IMG/VR virus record: IMGVR_UViG_3300027747_001090
Coordinates: 1-45,827 of that record
Strand: one strand, 5' to 3'
DNA: 45,827 nucleotides
DNA from: a virus
Each line of letters begins with the position of its first letter. Positions within the stretch are counted from its first letter, which is position 1. Position numbers and translations under genes: made by a program. The notes below the pieces were generated by a model, which was given only the letters and a program-made list of their open reading frames with translations, was not told the origin of the DNA and searched no databases. Below are positions 14,656-22,681 of this stretch, piece by piece.

Positions 14656-15669
14656 ATGGGATACAACACAGCATGCGTGCGAAGACTGCACGACTTTGCA
14701 CAGGCAAAGAAATGGTACACGGGCACGCCCCCTATCCGTGGCAACCCGAACAACATTCGGCCCTTGGGTAGCCGCCGTCATCACTATATGGCGAGCATGG
14801 CCATGCCCGACGACGACACCGTCGACTTGTGCTTCTTTAGCAAGCCGTTCGTGCGGTGGCACGCAGACGACACGTTTGAGGTCTTTTGCCCAACTTACTA
14901 CTCTGCGTTCACGCCAGACAACATCACGCCGTTCCTGCCTAACACTATGCGTATGAAGTGGGTAAAGACTCGCTTGTTCTTGATGTACGGGGACAAGGGT
15001 TACTTGATGCAGCCGGGGGATGTGTTCAAGTTCTCCAAGGTGGGCGACAAGTATTTCTTTCTCAACAAGCCTGTTGCGTATGCGTTCCGTAAACGCAGGG
15101 GCGTGCTCGACAAAGTGATGAAGAAGTACGAGCCGTTCCGTGATTGGCTAACGATCGTGACTGCAATCACCAACGAGATACCGCATGACGAGCGCCATTA
15201 CATTGAAGAAATGTTCAGCGGCGTAGCGGGCGTGGCTACATACAAGCAGGTCGAGGAGGAACGTGACAAGCGTAGTAAGAATAACGAGCCGTATTCTTAC
15301 GCACTGAGCGAGTTAATCAATCGGTTGTGGAGAGCACCGTACAGTAACTACCGCTGTGCGGGGTTCTGCACTGACCACTGCGCTGTGCTGGACAAGTGGG
15401 TGACGAGCGACAACGCCGAGGATTGGGTGAGCGCCATGAAAGTTATCGCCTTACGCTACGGGCAGTATATGTACAGGCAGGAGGTTTACAAACTCAAGTT
15501 TGCCGAGGCCGACCGTGTACTGCAAGAGATCGCATCACACCTGCACCGTGACAAGGTGTTTGAGATTGTGCGTCTACCCGATGGCAAGATACCGAGCCGC
15601 ACAAACGCCAAGTACTTCAACAGCTACAAGCTGCCAACCTTCGAGGAATTATCGACATTCGGTCGATAA
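14656..15669 (+). CDS. Conserved early protein of unknown function
   Basis: The 337-residue soluble protein begins MGYNTACVRRLHDFAQAKKW behind an AGGAA site. It is rich in aromatic and basic residues and has no recognisable enzymatic motif, signal peptide or membrane segment. A predicted mixed alpha/beta N-terminal half with repeated Tyr/Phe/Lys is followed by a helical C-terminal half. It lies in the operon after the ATPase/VWA pair and may belong to that module. Its stop codon lies inside the inverted repeat at 15645. Confidence 0.78.
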   Translation: MGYNTACVRRLHDFAQAKKWYTGTPPIRGNPNNIRPLGSRRHHYMASMAMPDDDTVDLCFFSKPFVRWHADDTFEVFCPTYYSAFTPDNITPFLPNTMRMKWVKTRLFLMYGDKGYLMQPGDVFKFSKVGDKYFFLNKPVAYAFRKRRGVLDKVMKKYEPFRDWLTIVTAITNEIPHDERHYIEEMFSGVAGVATYKQVEEERDKRSKNNEPYSYALSELINRLWRAPYSNYRCAGFCTDHCAVLDKWVTSDNAEDWVSAMKVIALRYGQYMYRQEVYKLKFAEADRVLQEIASHLHRDKVFEIVRLPDGKIPSRTNAKYFNSYKLPTFEELSTFGR

Positions 15670-15673
15670 GTCC
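15645..15673 (+). repeat. 29-base inverted repeat, copy 5
   Basis: Arms TATCGAC and GTCGATA surround ATTCG, with outer GGA and TCC, and are followed by G. The repeat contains the TAA stop codon (15667-15669) of the upstream gene and is in the leader of the gene at 15707. Confidence 0.72.
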
Positions 15674-15706
15674 GTTAATTAACTTTCAAACTTTCAAGAG
15701 GATATC

Positions 15707-16615
15707 ATGATGCTAGAGAATACGACTACGGTCACCAACCCCGGCGCTAACGCAAACGTACTTCCCATGTCATTGTCATCAATGGCAATGCTGGTCGAGT
15801 TGCGTATCAGTACGTGGACTGCGCGTAAGCGTGACAACGAAACCACAATGGAGATCAATACTTCCAAGGAAGCCGACCAAGACTCGGGCTCGGTGTACAA
15901 GTACCTAATGGCGGGCAGTGACCATCTCAAGAAGATAGAGAAGTATGCGGCCAAGTGTCGTGCGTGGAACGGTACGCAGACCCTGCCTTGGATGAAGGGC
16001 ATTGGCTTACTGCCGATGGAGAACTTTTTCAAGTATCGGGAACAACTTGCAACGATGGAGGCCAACTACTTTGCGTTGGTCAGTGACTTCATTGCCGCCT
16101 ACCCGCAACTCAAGAACGATCAGGCGTTCAAGCTAGGCAAGTGGTACAAGGCCGACGAGTTTCCTGATGTAGAGACGTTGCCCCGTAGGTTCAAGTTCGA
16201 GTACAACTTCCTGCCTGTGCCAGAGAGTGGTGACTTCCGCATCAACTGCGAGGCCCGCATCAAGGCTGACTTGCAAGAACAGTACGAGAAGATGTTCAGC
16301 GACAAGTTAGCGGAGGCGATGCGTGACCCGTGGGACAGGTTGCACACCATGCTCAATCGCATGGCTGAGCGACTGACTGACAACGAGGACGGTGATCGTA
16401 AGATTTTCCGTGACTCGATCATCGACAACGCCGTAGAGCTTTGCGACTTGCTGACTCGGTTGAATGTGACGAAAGACCCTGAGCTGGAGAAAGCGAGACG
16501 TATGCTTGAGCAGGCGGTGACAAGCACTGACATCAAAGACTTGCGGGCGATGCCGAGTGCGCGGCTTGAGCTGAAGACTGATGTGCAAAATATTCTCAAC
16601 AAATTTCAATGGTGA
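15707..16615 (+). CDS. Hypothetical protein, possibly DUF3150-like
   Basis: The 302-residue protein starts at one of two adjacent ATG codons (15707 or 15710) after AAGAGGAT. It is mainly helical and charged. The central region has KGIGLLPMENFFKYREQLAT, then ANYFALVSDFIAAYPQ, which recalls DUF3150, a family often encoded beside MoxR-type ATPases and VWA proteins. That resemblance is from memory and not tested. If right, it completes a three-component module with the genes at 11521 and 12602. No catalytic motif is visible. Confidence 0.65.
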   Translation: MMLENTTTVTNPGANANVLPMSLSSMAMLVELRISTWTARKRDNETTMEINTSKEADQDSGSVYKYLMAGSDHLKKIEKYAAKCRAWNGTQTLPWMKGIGLLPMENFFKYREQLATMEANYFALVSDFIAAYPQLKNDQAFKLGKWYKADEFPDVETLPRRFKFEYNFLPVPESGDFRINCEARIKADLQEQYEKMFSDKLAEAMRDPWDRLHTMLNRMAERLTDNEDGDRKIFRDSIIDNAVELCDLLTRLNVTKDPELEKARRMLEQAVTSTDIKDLRAMPSARLELKTDVQNILNKFQW

Positions 16616-16619
16616 CAAC

Positions 16620-17525
16620 ATGGCAAACTTTGCAAACATACAACTTCATACAGGGTTCGTTGTCGACCCGTTCCTCTCGGAGCTGGTGGATAAGATCGCC
16701 CTGCGTAATCCAACCTACACGATCGGTACCAAAGGCATAGACGAACAAATGCGCGAGCGGTTGTCGAGCGTTCGCCCTCGCGGGCGTGGCAATTTCAACG
16801 AACGTGTGGACGGGCTGCGTTATATCTACAAACTCAACGTGCACTGCGGCTCGGAGCTTCTCGGCTCCATATCCGTCGACGTGCGGTACGTGCGTACCAG
16901 TGGGTCTGAGCTTGTGTACTGTATCAACTCATGGCGCATCAACAATGAGCGCGGCAGTCAGAACGTGACGAAGACCGCCAAACTGGATGTGGCCGTACGC
17001 ACAGCCAAGCGTGTATTCGTTCCACAGAATATGAATGAGTTGATGGAACAGACTGAAAACACAGTGAGCAACTCAATGAGGGATACACTGATGGACTTGC
17101 GTAGGCCCATAGCGTCGGGCCATTTGGTGGGCAGGACTATTGACTTGCATCACTATCTGTACTTACATCTCAACAACATGGAGATACCACCCGAATTGAA
17201 GCGAGATGTAGAGCCAACATTTACTTCGGCCAAATATCACAATGCAATGTCGGAGTATCGGCTTGCCAACCACATGGCTAACATGCCGTATAGATATTAC
17301 CGCGCACACAACGGAGGTTACATACATTGGCGGCAGGATACGCAAGACAGCGGGACTGCTGTGTCGCAAGACAACAGGACTGCTGTGTTCAGCGCGTTTG
17401 AGGAGCTATCTGAACAAACACAGAATCACATATCTGTGCTCCAGCTTATGCAAGACAACGAGCTTGTGCTCGACGTAGGTTACAGATACAACGGAGACTG
17501 CTTCGCTGTTGTAGACCATACTTAA
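16620..17525 (+). CDS. Early hypothetical protein
   Basis: The 301-residue protein starts with ATG at 16620, 4 bases after the previous stop; a longer in-frame reading from 16581 would overlap the upstream gene by 35 bases. It begins MANFANIQLHTGFVVDPFLS and contains basic central segments. The C-terminal third holds DSGTAVSQDNRTAV, a short imperfect repeat of [DS]xxTAVxxDNxTAV type. No domain is recognised. It is the last gene before a strong terminator, so the operon beginning at 11521 ends here. Confidence 0.76.
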   Translation: MANFANIQLHTGFVVDPFLSELVDKIALRNPTYTIGTKGIDEQMRERLSSVRPRGRGNFNERVDGLRYIYKLNVHCGSELLGSISVDVRYVRTSGSELVYCINSWRINNERGSQNVTKTAKLDVAVRTAKRVFVPQNMNELMEQTENTVSNSMRDTLMDLRRPIASGHLVGRTIDLHHYLYLHLNNMEIPPELKRDVEPTFTSAKYHNAMSEYRLANHMANMPYRYYRAHNGGYIHWRQDTQDSGTAVSQDNRTAVFSAFEELSEQTQNHISVLQLMQDNELVLDVGYRYNGDCFAVVDHT

Positions 17526-17535
17526 CCAACCAACT

Positions 17536-17561
17536 GACCCGCCTAGTGCGGGTCTTTTTTT
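17536..17561 (+). terminator. Rho-independent terminator
   Basis: GACCCGC and GCGGGTC pair around CTAGT and are followed by seven T residues (17555-17561). It ends the ATPase/VWA operon. Confidence 0.9.
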
Positions 17562-17565
17562 GTCT

Positions 17566-17594
17566 GGACACATCGACAAGTTGTCGACGAATCC
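17566..17594 (+). repeat. 29-base inverted repeat, copy 6
   Basis: GGACACATCGACA and TGTCGACGAATCC surround AGT. The left half-site is identical to that at 9126. It follows a terminator, as the 9126 copy does, and precedes a promoter at 17642. Confidence 0.78.
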
Positions 17595-17641
17595 GCAACC
17601 CTATTAGTGTTTCCACCTACAAAATATTTTTTAAAAAAGCC

Positions 17642-17670
17642 TTGACATAGTCTAGCTGTGCCGCTATATT
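17642..17670 (+). promoter_or_regulatory. Sigma70 promoter for the replication genes; probable leaderless start
   Basis: TTGACA (17642-17647) and TATATT (17665-17670) have a 17-base spacer that begins TAGTCTA, close to the shared motif at 10512 and 25007. The start codon of the nuclease gene is at 17677, only 6 bases after the -10 element, which is where transcription should begin. Confidence 0.88.
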
Positions 17671-17676
17671 TAAGGC

Positions 17677-18042
17677 ATGGCACAAACACCAGAAAAGAAA
17701 GTCAAGGACAAGGTAACGGCGTTACTCAAGCAGTACGGCGCTTACTACTTCTACCCACCGAGCAACGGCTTTGGCCGTGCTGGTATCCCAGATATCGTAG
17801 GCTGTCTGCACGGTCACTTCATAGCGATTGAGTGCAAGGCGGGCGGTAACAAACCCACGGCATTGCAACTGCGGGAACTTCAAAGTATATACCTTGCGGG
17901 CGCGACTGCGTTGCTCATCCGCGAGAGCAACATACATGAAGTAGAACAACATCTCCAATACATCAAGGAACAACACCATGCTGACCAAGCTACTGCGCTG
18001 GCCCATCCCCGATCAAATCAAAGCTTTGTTAGAGAAGATTGA
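17677..18042 (+). CDS. VRR-NUC domain nuclease
   Basis: The 121-residue protein is a stand-alone VRR-NUC nuclease of the PD-(D/E)XK superfamily. Visible catalytic elements are GIPDIVG (D39), IECKAG (E52, K54) and Q64 in TALQLRELQ. Phage members of this type are Holliday-junction or structure-specific nucleases that work with SNF2 helicases in recombination and repair; one is encoded at 23631. Its conserved N-terminus begins at the first codon, so the ATG at 17677 is needed. That places the start codon at or next to the transcription start. The last 65 bases overlap the next gene. Confidence 0.88.
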   Translation: MAQTPEKKVKDKVTALLKQYGAYYFYPPSNGFGRAGIPDIVGCLHGHFIAIECKAGGNKPTALQLRELQSIYLAGATALLIRESNIHEVEQHLQYIKEQHHADQATALAHPRSNQSFVRED

Positions 18043-18355
18043 CAACGAGGGCGCGGCCCTTGATGCCAGTTCCCGAAGGAAGATTGAATCGTTGATACAC
18101 GTGGACAATCTGACGCGATACGAACGGTACTTGCTTAAGCAGGGATTGGCTAAATACGAACGGGCTAAGACCTTGGATAAGGCCATGTGCATCGTACTCA
18201 ATCAGGAAGATGAACGTGATAAGGCTGAACAAATTATTTCCAAAATGACAACGGCCATGTGGAACGGAACAGTGCCGGGGCAGCAAACCGTTCACCCGTT
18301 GCAAAACGCCACATACACCGACCCCCGTGCGGTCTACGGAAACGCCATCAAATGA
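17978..18355 (+). CDS. Hypothetical replication-operon protein
   Basis: The 125-residue protein begins MLTKLLRWPIPDQIKALLEK and is helical, basic and soluble, with a flexible C-terminus. It overlaps the nuclease gene by 65 bases and its stop codon overlaps the polymerase start (ATGA). The tight placement between nuclease and polymerase suggests a replication accessory role. No family is recognised. Confidence 0.7.
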   Translation: MLTKLLRWPIPDQIKALLEKIDNEGAALDASSRRKIESLIHVDNLTRYERYLLKQGLAKYERAKTLDKAMCIVLNQEDERDKAEQIISKMTTAMWNGTVPGQQTVHPLQNATYTDPRAVYGNAIK

Positions 18356-20181
18356 TTACCATCGACTTTGAGACGTTCTACTCCAAGGACTTTTCGCTCA
18401 CCAAGCTGACGACCGAGGAGTACGTGCGTGATCCGCAGTTCCAAGTGATTGGGCTGGCGGTCAAAGTGAATGACGAGCCCACCGAGTGGTTTTCCGGTAA
18501 CCATCAAGCAACGGCTGAGTGGATCGCGGGCTTCGATTGGGCGAATCATTTCGTGTTAGCCCATAACGCTATGTTCGACGCCGCCATCCTGACATGGGTG
18601 TTTGGTCAGAAACCCAAGGCGTGGCTTGATACGCTGTCAATGGCACGGGCCATGTTCGGTACGCAGGTGGGCGGCAGTCTCCGTGCGTTGGTTGAACATT
18701 TCGGTCTGGGTGCAAAGGGTACAGAGGTTGAGGACGCCAAGGGCTTTCGCCGTGAAGACTTCACTCCCGAGCATCTGGCCCAGTACGCAAGCTACTGCAT
18801 CAATGACGTTGACCTGACGTACAAGCTGTACGGTGAGATGAACAATGGCTTTCCTGTATCAGAGAAGCGCCTGATTGACATCACCATCCGCATGTTCAGC
18901 GATCCACTGCTGGAGCTCGACACTGAGCGCCTTGAGCAACACTTGATCGGTGTGCGTGAGCGCAAAGAGAAGTTGTTCACCGATGCCCAGATTACCAAAG
19001 AGGTACTCAACAGCAACGCGAAGTTTGCAGAATTGCTCGTACAAAATCGTGTTAGGCCACCGATGAAGATCAGTCCGGCTACGGGCAAAGAGACCTATGC
19101 GTTCGCTAAGAGTGACAAAGAGTTTATGAGCTTGCTTGAGCACGAAAATGAAGTTGTGCAAGCATTGGTTGCGGCTCGTGTTGGCGCTAAGTCTACGCTC
19201 GAAGAAACCCGCACCGAGCGTTTCATATCCATCGCCAAGCGCGGGCCGATCGGCGGCGCTCTTCGTCGCCTACCTATTCCGTTGAAGTACTATGCGGCCC
19301 ATACCGGGCGGTGGGGCGGGTCCGATAAGGTCAACTTGCAGAACCTGCCGAGCCGTGGCGCGGAGGGCGGCAAGCTCAAGCGTTGTCTGGTTGCACCTCG
19401 CGGGCATGTCATCATCGACTGCGACTCGTCTCAGATCGAAGCCCGTGTGTTGGCGTGGCTGGCGGGCGAGAACTCTATCTTGCGCCTGTTCTCAGAGAAG
19501 AAGGATGTGTACAAGCACATGGCCAGCGCGATCTTCGGCGTAGCGGAGAACGAAGTGTCGGCTGACCAGCGATTCATTGGCAAGACCACCGTGCTTGGCG
19601 CGGGCTACGGCATGGGCGCGATCAAGTTCCAGATGCAGTTGTCCTCGATGGGTAAAGAGTTAGACATCGACATGTGCAAGTACATCATCAAGCAGTACCG
19701 TGCGGTCAACGTCAACATCTCGTCGTGGTGGACCCATCTGAGTACCACCGTTATGCACAAGATGCTCCAGAACGAACCCGCCGAAATTGACAGCGTTGGT
19801 CTTATGCAGTTGTCACCGTTCACGGGCATCCTGTTACCCAACGGGCTGTATCAGAACTATCCAGAGTTGACCCGCCACAGCAATGGCGAGTTCACTTACA
19901 TGACACGGATGGGACCGAACAAACTGTACGGCGGCAAGATCGCAGAGAACCTGTGCCAAGCCGTGGCCCGTTGCATCATCGGCGAACAGATGATCCAGAT
20001 TGAGAAGCGGTATCGCGCAGTGTTGACCGTGCACGATGCCATCGCTTGCGTAGTGCGTGAGGATGAGGCTGACGAGGCCCGCGCCTACATCGAAGAATGT
20101 ATGAGGACTCCCCCCGCATGGGCGCGTGGGTTGCCTCTTAACTGTGAGTCCGGCATGGCTCAAAATTACGGAGATTGTTAA
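18352..20181 (+). CDS. DNA polymerase, family A with 3'-5' exonuclease
   Basis: The 609-residue polymerase begins at ATG 18352 (MITIDFETF), directly at exonuclease motif I (D5, E7). A longer frame upstream would overlap the previous gene. Exo II is AHNAMFD (N72, D76) and Exo III is YCIND (Y148, D152). The polymerase domain has motif A DCDSSQIEAR (D356 to R365), motif B around RFIGKTTVLGAGYGMG, and motif C VHDA (H561, D562). All expected catalytic residues are present, so it should be an active, proofreading replicative enzyme. There is no 5'-3' exonuclease domain, as in T7-type phage polymerases. Confidence 0.95.
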   Translation: MITIDFETFYSKDFSLTKLTTEEYVRDPQFQVIGLAVKVNDEPTEWFSGNHQATAEWIAGFDWANHFVLAHNAMFDAAILTWVFGQKPKAWLDTLSMARAMFGTQVGGSLRALVEHFGLGAKGTEVEDAKGFRREDFTPEHLAQYASYCINDVDLTYKLYGEMNNGFPVSEKRLIDITIRMFSDPLLELDTERLEQHLIGVRERKEKLFTDAQITKEVLNSNAKFAELLVQNRVRPPMKISPATGKETYAFAKSDKEFMSLLEHENEVVQALVAARVGAKSTLEETRTERFISIAKRGPIGGALRRLPIPLKYYAAHTGRWGGSDKVNLQNLPSRGAEGGKLKRCLVAPRGHVIIDCDSSQIEARVLAWLAGENSILRLFSEKKDVYKHMASAIFGVAENEVSADQRFIGKTTVLGAGYGMGAIKFQMQLSSMGKELDIDMCKYIIKQYRAVNVNISSWWTHLSTTVMHKMLQNEPAEIDSVGLMQLSPFTGILLPNGLYQNYPELTRHSNGEFTYMTRMGPNKLYGGKIAENLCQAVARCIIGEQMIQIEKRYRAVLTVHDAIACVVREDEADEARAYIEECMRTPPAWARGLPLNCESGMAQNYGDC

Positions 20182-20849
20182 TGAGTAAGCCTATTACATG
20201 GTCGTACAGTACGCTGTCGTTGTATCAGCAGTGTCCTAAGAAGTACTACCACCTCAAGATTGCCAAGGACGTTGTTGAGCCGCCGGGCGAAGCAATGATG
20301 TTCGGCAACAAGATTCATAAGATTGCCGAAGAATACATTGCCAAGGATGTACCTATTCCAGAAGAACACAAAGAGATCGAGCCAGCACTCGCGTCCATAA
20401 AGGCCATGTCGGGCGATAAGCTGTGCGAGAACAAGCTGGGCCTGACCGCTGACCTCCAGCCGTGCGGGTTCTTCGATAAAAAAGTTTGGTGGCGCGGCAT
20501 CGCTGACATCATCATCCTGCAAGGCGATCGCGCTCTGACCATCGACTACAAGACGGGCAAGAAGAGCCAGTACGCCGATCTAAAACAACTGGAAGTGCTG
20601 TCGCTTGCGATCTTCAAGCACTTTCCGCAAGTCAAGAAAGTCAAAGCGGGCCTGATGTTCCTGTTCGCTGACGATTTCGTTAAGGCTGAGTACCTTGCTG
20701 ACGACCAAGAAGCGACTTGGGGTCAGTGGGTTTCAGATGTTGGGCAGTTGCAGTCATCGGTTGAAAACGATATCTGGAACGCCAAGCCCAACTTTACATG
20801 CCGTGGCTGGTGCCCGGTTACATCATGTGTTCACAACCAAGGAAAGTAA
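20181..20849 (+). CDS. Cas4/RecB-like PD-(D/E)XK nuclease
   Basis: The 222-residue protein starts at ATG 20181, which shares a base with the polymerase stop. It begins with WSYSTLSLYQQCPKKYYHLK, the typical N-terminal motif of PDDEXK_1 nucleases with its first Cys. The catalytic segment is GIADIIILQGDRALTIDYKT, continuing GKK (about residues 100-124). A C-terminal cluster CRGWCPVTSC provides three more cysteines, as in the iron-sulphur site of Cas4, AddB and similar enzymes. It probably resects DNA ends for recombination or degrades host DNA. No cas genes are nearby, so the CRISPR role of Cas4 does not apply here. Confidence 0.87.
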   Translation: MSKPITWSYSTLSLYQQCPKKYYHLKIAKDVVEPPGEAMMFGNKIHKIAEEYIAKDVPIPEEHKEIEPALASIKAMSGDKLCENKLGLTADLQPCGFFDKKVWWRGIADIIILQGDRALTIDYKTGKKSQYADLKQLEVLSLAIFKHFPQVKKVKAGLMFLFADDFVKAEYLADDQEATWGQWVSDVGQLQSSVENDIWNAKPNFTCRGWCPVTSCVHNQGK

Positions 20850-21488
20850 ATGGCTAAAAAGCAAACCATCACAAACAAAATTCTCGAACTGTTAAACAAA
20901 GACCTGAACAGGCCAGCTAAAGAGATTGCCAAGATAGTGGGAACTTCGACTTCTTATGTGTATTCCGTAAAACACAAAAGTTTAAAAACTTATGCTGAGA
21001 AAAACAAGGCCGCAATTGCACGGCACGTTTACCCCAACGTCCTTGTCTACGAAGACAGCAGGCTGAATCTTAGCAACGGAGTGATTGAAAAAGTTGCAAA
21101 AGAACTGGGGCCAAACCCCCCCGTCCAACCGTTTGACAAGCCAGAGAAATGGGTCACCTCGTTCTTGGGTACAACGATCGCCAAAGACGACATTACAAAT
21201 TTAACCGACGAGCAAATCGGGCGCTTGCGTTTGAATCTTGAGAAACCCAAGCAGCGCATGCAAGCCAGTGAGATTGAAATGATTGAGCCGCAAGCCGATC
21301 CAGTCAATCATCCAGCGCACTACAAAGCGGGCGGTATTGAAACGATCGACTTCATCGAAGCCAAGAAGCTGAACTACAACTTGGGTAACGTGGTGAAGTA
21401 CATCGCCCGTTCCGACTTGAAAGGCAACCGCAAGCAAGACCTTGAGAAAGCCCTGTGGTATCTCAACAGGGAACTGGGCAATTCATGA
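20850..21488 (+). CDS. HTH plus DUF3310 (SaV-like) protein
   Basis: The 212-residue protein starts immediately after the previous stop. Residues about 5-45 (ITNKILELLNKDLNRPAKEI then AKIVGTSTSYVYSVKH) form a helix-turn-helix. The C-terminal 60 residues carry HPAHYKAGGIETIDFIEAK (154-172), then GNVVKYIAR and DLEKALWYLNREL, the DUF3310 domain common in phage replication operons and sometimes annotated as a nucleotide kinase. Fusion of an HTH to DUF3310 suggests a DNA-binding or regulatory role. The biochemical function of DUF3310 is not settled. Confidence 0.85.
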   Translation: MAKKQTITNKILELLNKDLNRPAKEIAKIVGTSTSYVYSVKHKSLKTYAEKNKAAIARHVYPNVLVYEDSRLNLSNGVIEKVAKELGPNPPVQPFDKPEKWVTSFLGTTIAKDDITNLTDEQIGRLRLNLEKPKQRMQASEIEMIEPQADPVNHPAHYKAGGIETIDFIEAKKLNYNLGNVVKYIARSDLKGNRKQDLEKALWYLNRELGNS

Positions 21489-21733
21489 GCCATGATGACA
21501 ACTTGCGGGATTTAGCCGCGATGTTTGCCATGAACGGGTTGATTGCGCGGGAGAGTAGCGGAGCGTTTAACTTCGCTGTTCACCCGCAAGACCCGTGGCG
21601 TGTGGCTCAATGGGCCTACGACGTTGCTGACCAGATGATGCGGGTGCGGGAGAACAAGGAGTGCGCCCCGCCTCCACTGCCCGAAGACTATGGGATCGCA
21701 TCCCTCAAACCACGCAGAAAGAAAGCAGAGTAA
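21485..21733 (+). CDS. Small hypothetical protein
   Basis: The 82-residue protein begins MSHDDNLRDLAAMFAMNGLI and ends in a basic tail. The start overlaps the previous stop (ATGA). The segment PWRVAQWAYDVADQMM suggests a helical fold. It is the first of ten tightly packed small genes. No function is assigned. Confidence 0.7.
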   Translation: MSHDDNLRDLAAMFAMNGLIARESSGAFNFAVHPQDPWRVAQWAYDVADQMMRVRENKECAPPPLPEDYGIASLKPRRKKAE

Positions 21734-21937
21734 ATGCCCGATGAATTAAACACACTGTTAGAGATAGCCACGAGCGTTCTGATTGTTGTCACTTTTGTCT
21801 TGTTCATTTCGTTCTGCGCGTGGATGTATCCGTCAATGACGGAGGTCAAAAAGATGGACTGCTCGATGGTGGAGTTTTCACCAGACGTAGCGTTGGAAGT
21901 TAAACAAGCATGCCGAGAGGCGAGGATGAAGAGATGA
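21734..21937 (+). CDS. Small single-span membrane protein
   Basis: The 67-residue protein has one hydrophobic helix (IATSVLIVVTFVLFISFCAW, residues 11-30) after a short acidic N-terminus and a charged C-terminal domain with two Cys. It starts directly after the previous stop. It could be an inner-membrane early protein; a holin is unlikely because there is one span and the gene lies in the replication region. Confidence 0.7.
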   Translation: MPDELNTLLEIATSVLIVVTFVLFISFCAWMYPSMTEVKKMDCSMVEFSPDVALEVKQACREARMKR

Positions 21938-22155
21938 AAACAATCATTCATGTAAATCAACACGTCATCAAAGCCAACGCAAAGAATGGTGTAAACGACC
22001 CTGTGCTGACGGTTAAAACTTACAAGACCACAACCTACGCTCACGAAGTCACGATCAACGGGCCAAGCAGAGTAATCTATTCAGAAAAGCCTCTGTCCTG
22101 CGGTGCGCGAGTGTGGATTGAAACACAAGCCGAAGTATTCATTGACAAGGAGTAA
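21934..22155 (+). CDS. Small hypothetical beta-rich protein
   Basis: The 73-residue protein begins MKTIIHVNQHVIKANAKNGV, with alternating beta-type strands. It shares an ATGA overlap with the membrane protein gene. No domain is recognised. Confidence 0.65.
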   Translation: MKTIIHVNQHVIKANAKNGVNDPVLTVKTYKTTTYAHEVTINGPSRVIYSEKPLSCGARVWIETQAEVFIDKE

Positions 22156-22158
22156 AAA

Positions 22159-22224
22159 ATGACTGAACGCAAGTGGCCCGACAATTGGCCTTTCCCACCT
22201 TACCCACTTAGGAGTGAAGCATGA
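22159..22224 (+). CDS. 21-residue micro-protein (tentative)
   Basis: A 21-codon frame starts at ATG 22159 behind AAGGAG (22147-22152) and ends in a four-base overlap with the next start. The product is Trp/Pro-rich (MTERKWPDNWPFPPYPL and four more residues). The good ribosome site and coupling support it; it could also be a leader peptide that couples translation of the next gene. Confidence 0.5.
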   Translation: MTERKWPDNWPFPPYPLRSEA

Positions 22225-22430
22225 CTGACGATTTTTATACAGCCAAGGGCGAATACAAACTTTTTACCCAGCCCGGTAGGTCCGAATGGAAGTGCTACAT
22301 GTTTGGCAACAAGCCTGAAATCAACGATGGGCTTGCGTATGTTCCCGCTAAAGGCCAAGAGCCAAATTGGTTTGTACGCTGGATGATGAAGATTTGTTTT
22401 GATTGCACATGGGTAAAGGAGCAATTATGA
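22221..22430 (+). CDS. Small hypothetical protein
   Basis: The 69-residue protein begins MTDDFYTAKGEYKLFTQPGR and is aromatic-rich, with two Cys close together near the C-terminus (CFDC). It has an AGGAG site inside the preceding micro-gene. No domain is recognised. Confidence 0.65.
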   Translation: MTDDFYTAKGEYKLFTQPGRSEWKCYMFGNKPEINDGLAYVPAKGQEPNWFVRWMMKICFDCTWVKEQL

Positions 22431-22681
22431 GCGGCTGGAGAAAACGAACCATTATGGAGATGGCGCGGGAGGCTGGGTTTGAACAGGCGGGTCACGATTC
22501 TTTCCAAGAACTCACTGCTCGTGTTGAAGCTTTTGCCGCTATGGTGCGTGAAGATGTCTTGGCACAGCAGGAGCGAAACTTCTGCCCCCGATGCGGTAAA
22601 CGCACACGAGACCTGACACACATCCACACTTGCACACCACCACAGGATAAGCACCATGCAAATACCCAAGCACCTACGTAA
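22427..22681 (+). CDS. Small zinc-finger-like protein
   Basis: The 84-residue protein starts with a four-base overlap with the previous gene. Residues about 5-45 are helical. CPRCGKRTRDLTHIHTC (about residues 52-68) offers Cys and His ligands for one zinc. It is probably a nucleic-acid or protein binder. No family is recognised. Confidence 0.67.
   Translation: MSGWRKRTIMEMAREAGFEQAGHDSFQELTARVEAFAAMVREDVLAQQERNFCPRCGKRTRDLTHIHTCTPPQDKHHANTQAPT

Noticed and set aside
20181-20849. Cas4 as evidence of a CRISPR system
   Set aside because: Stand-alone Cas4/RecB-like nucleases are common in phages, and no Cas1, Cas2 or repeat array is present.
21734-21937. Holin
   Set aside because: It has a single span, lies in the replication region, and has no endolysin next to it.
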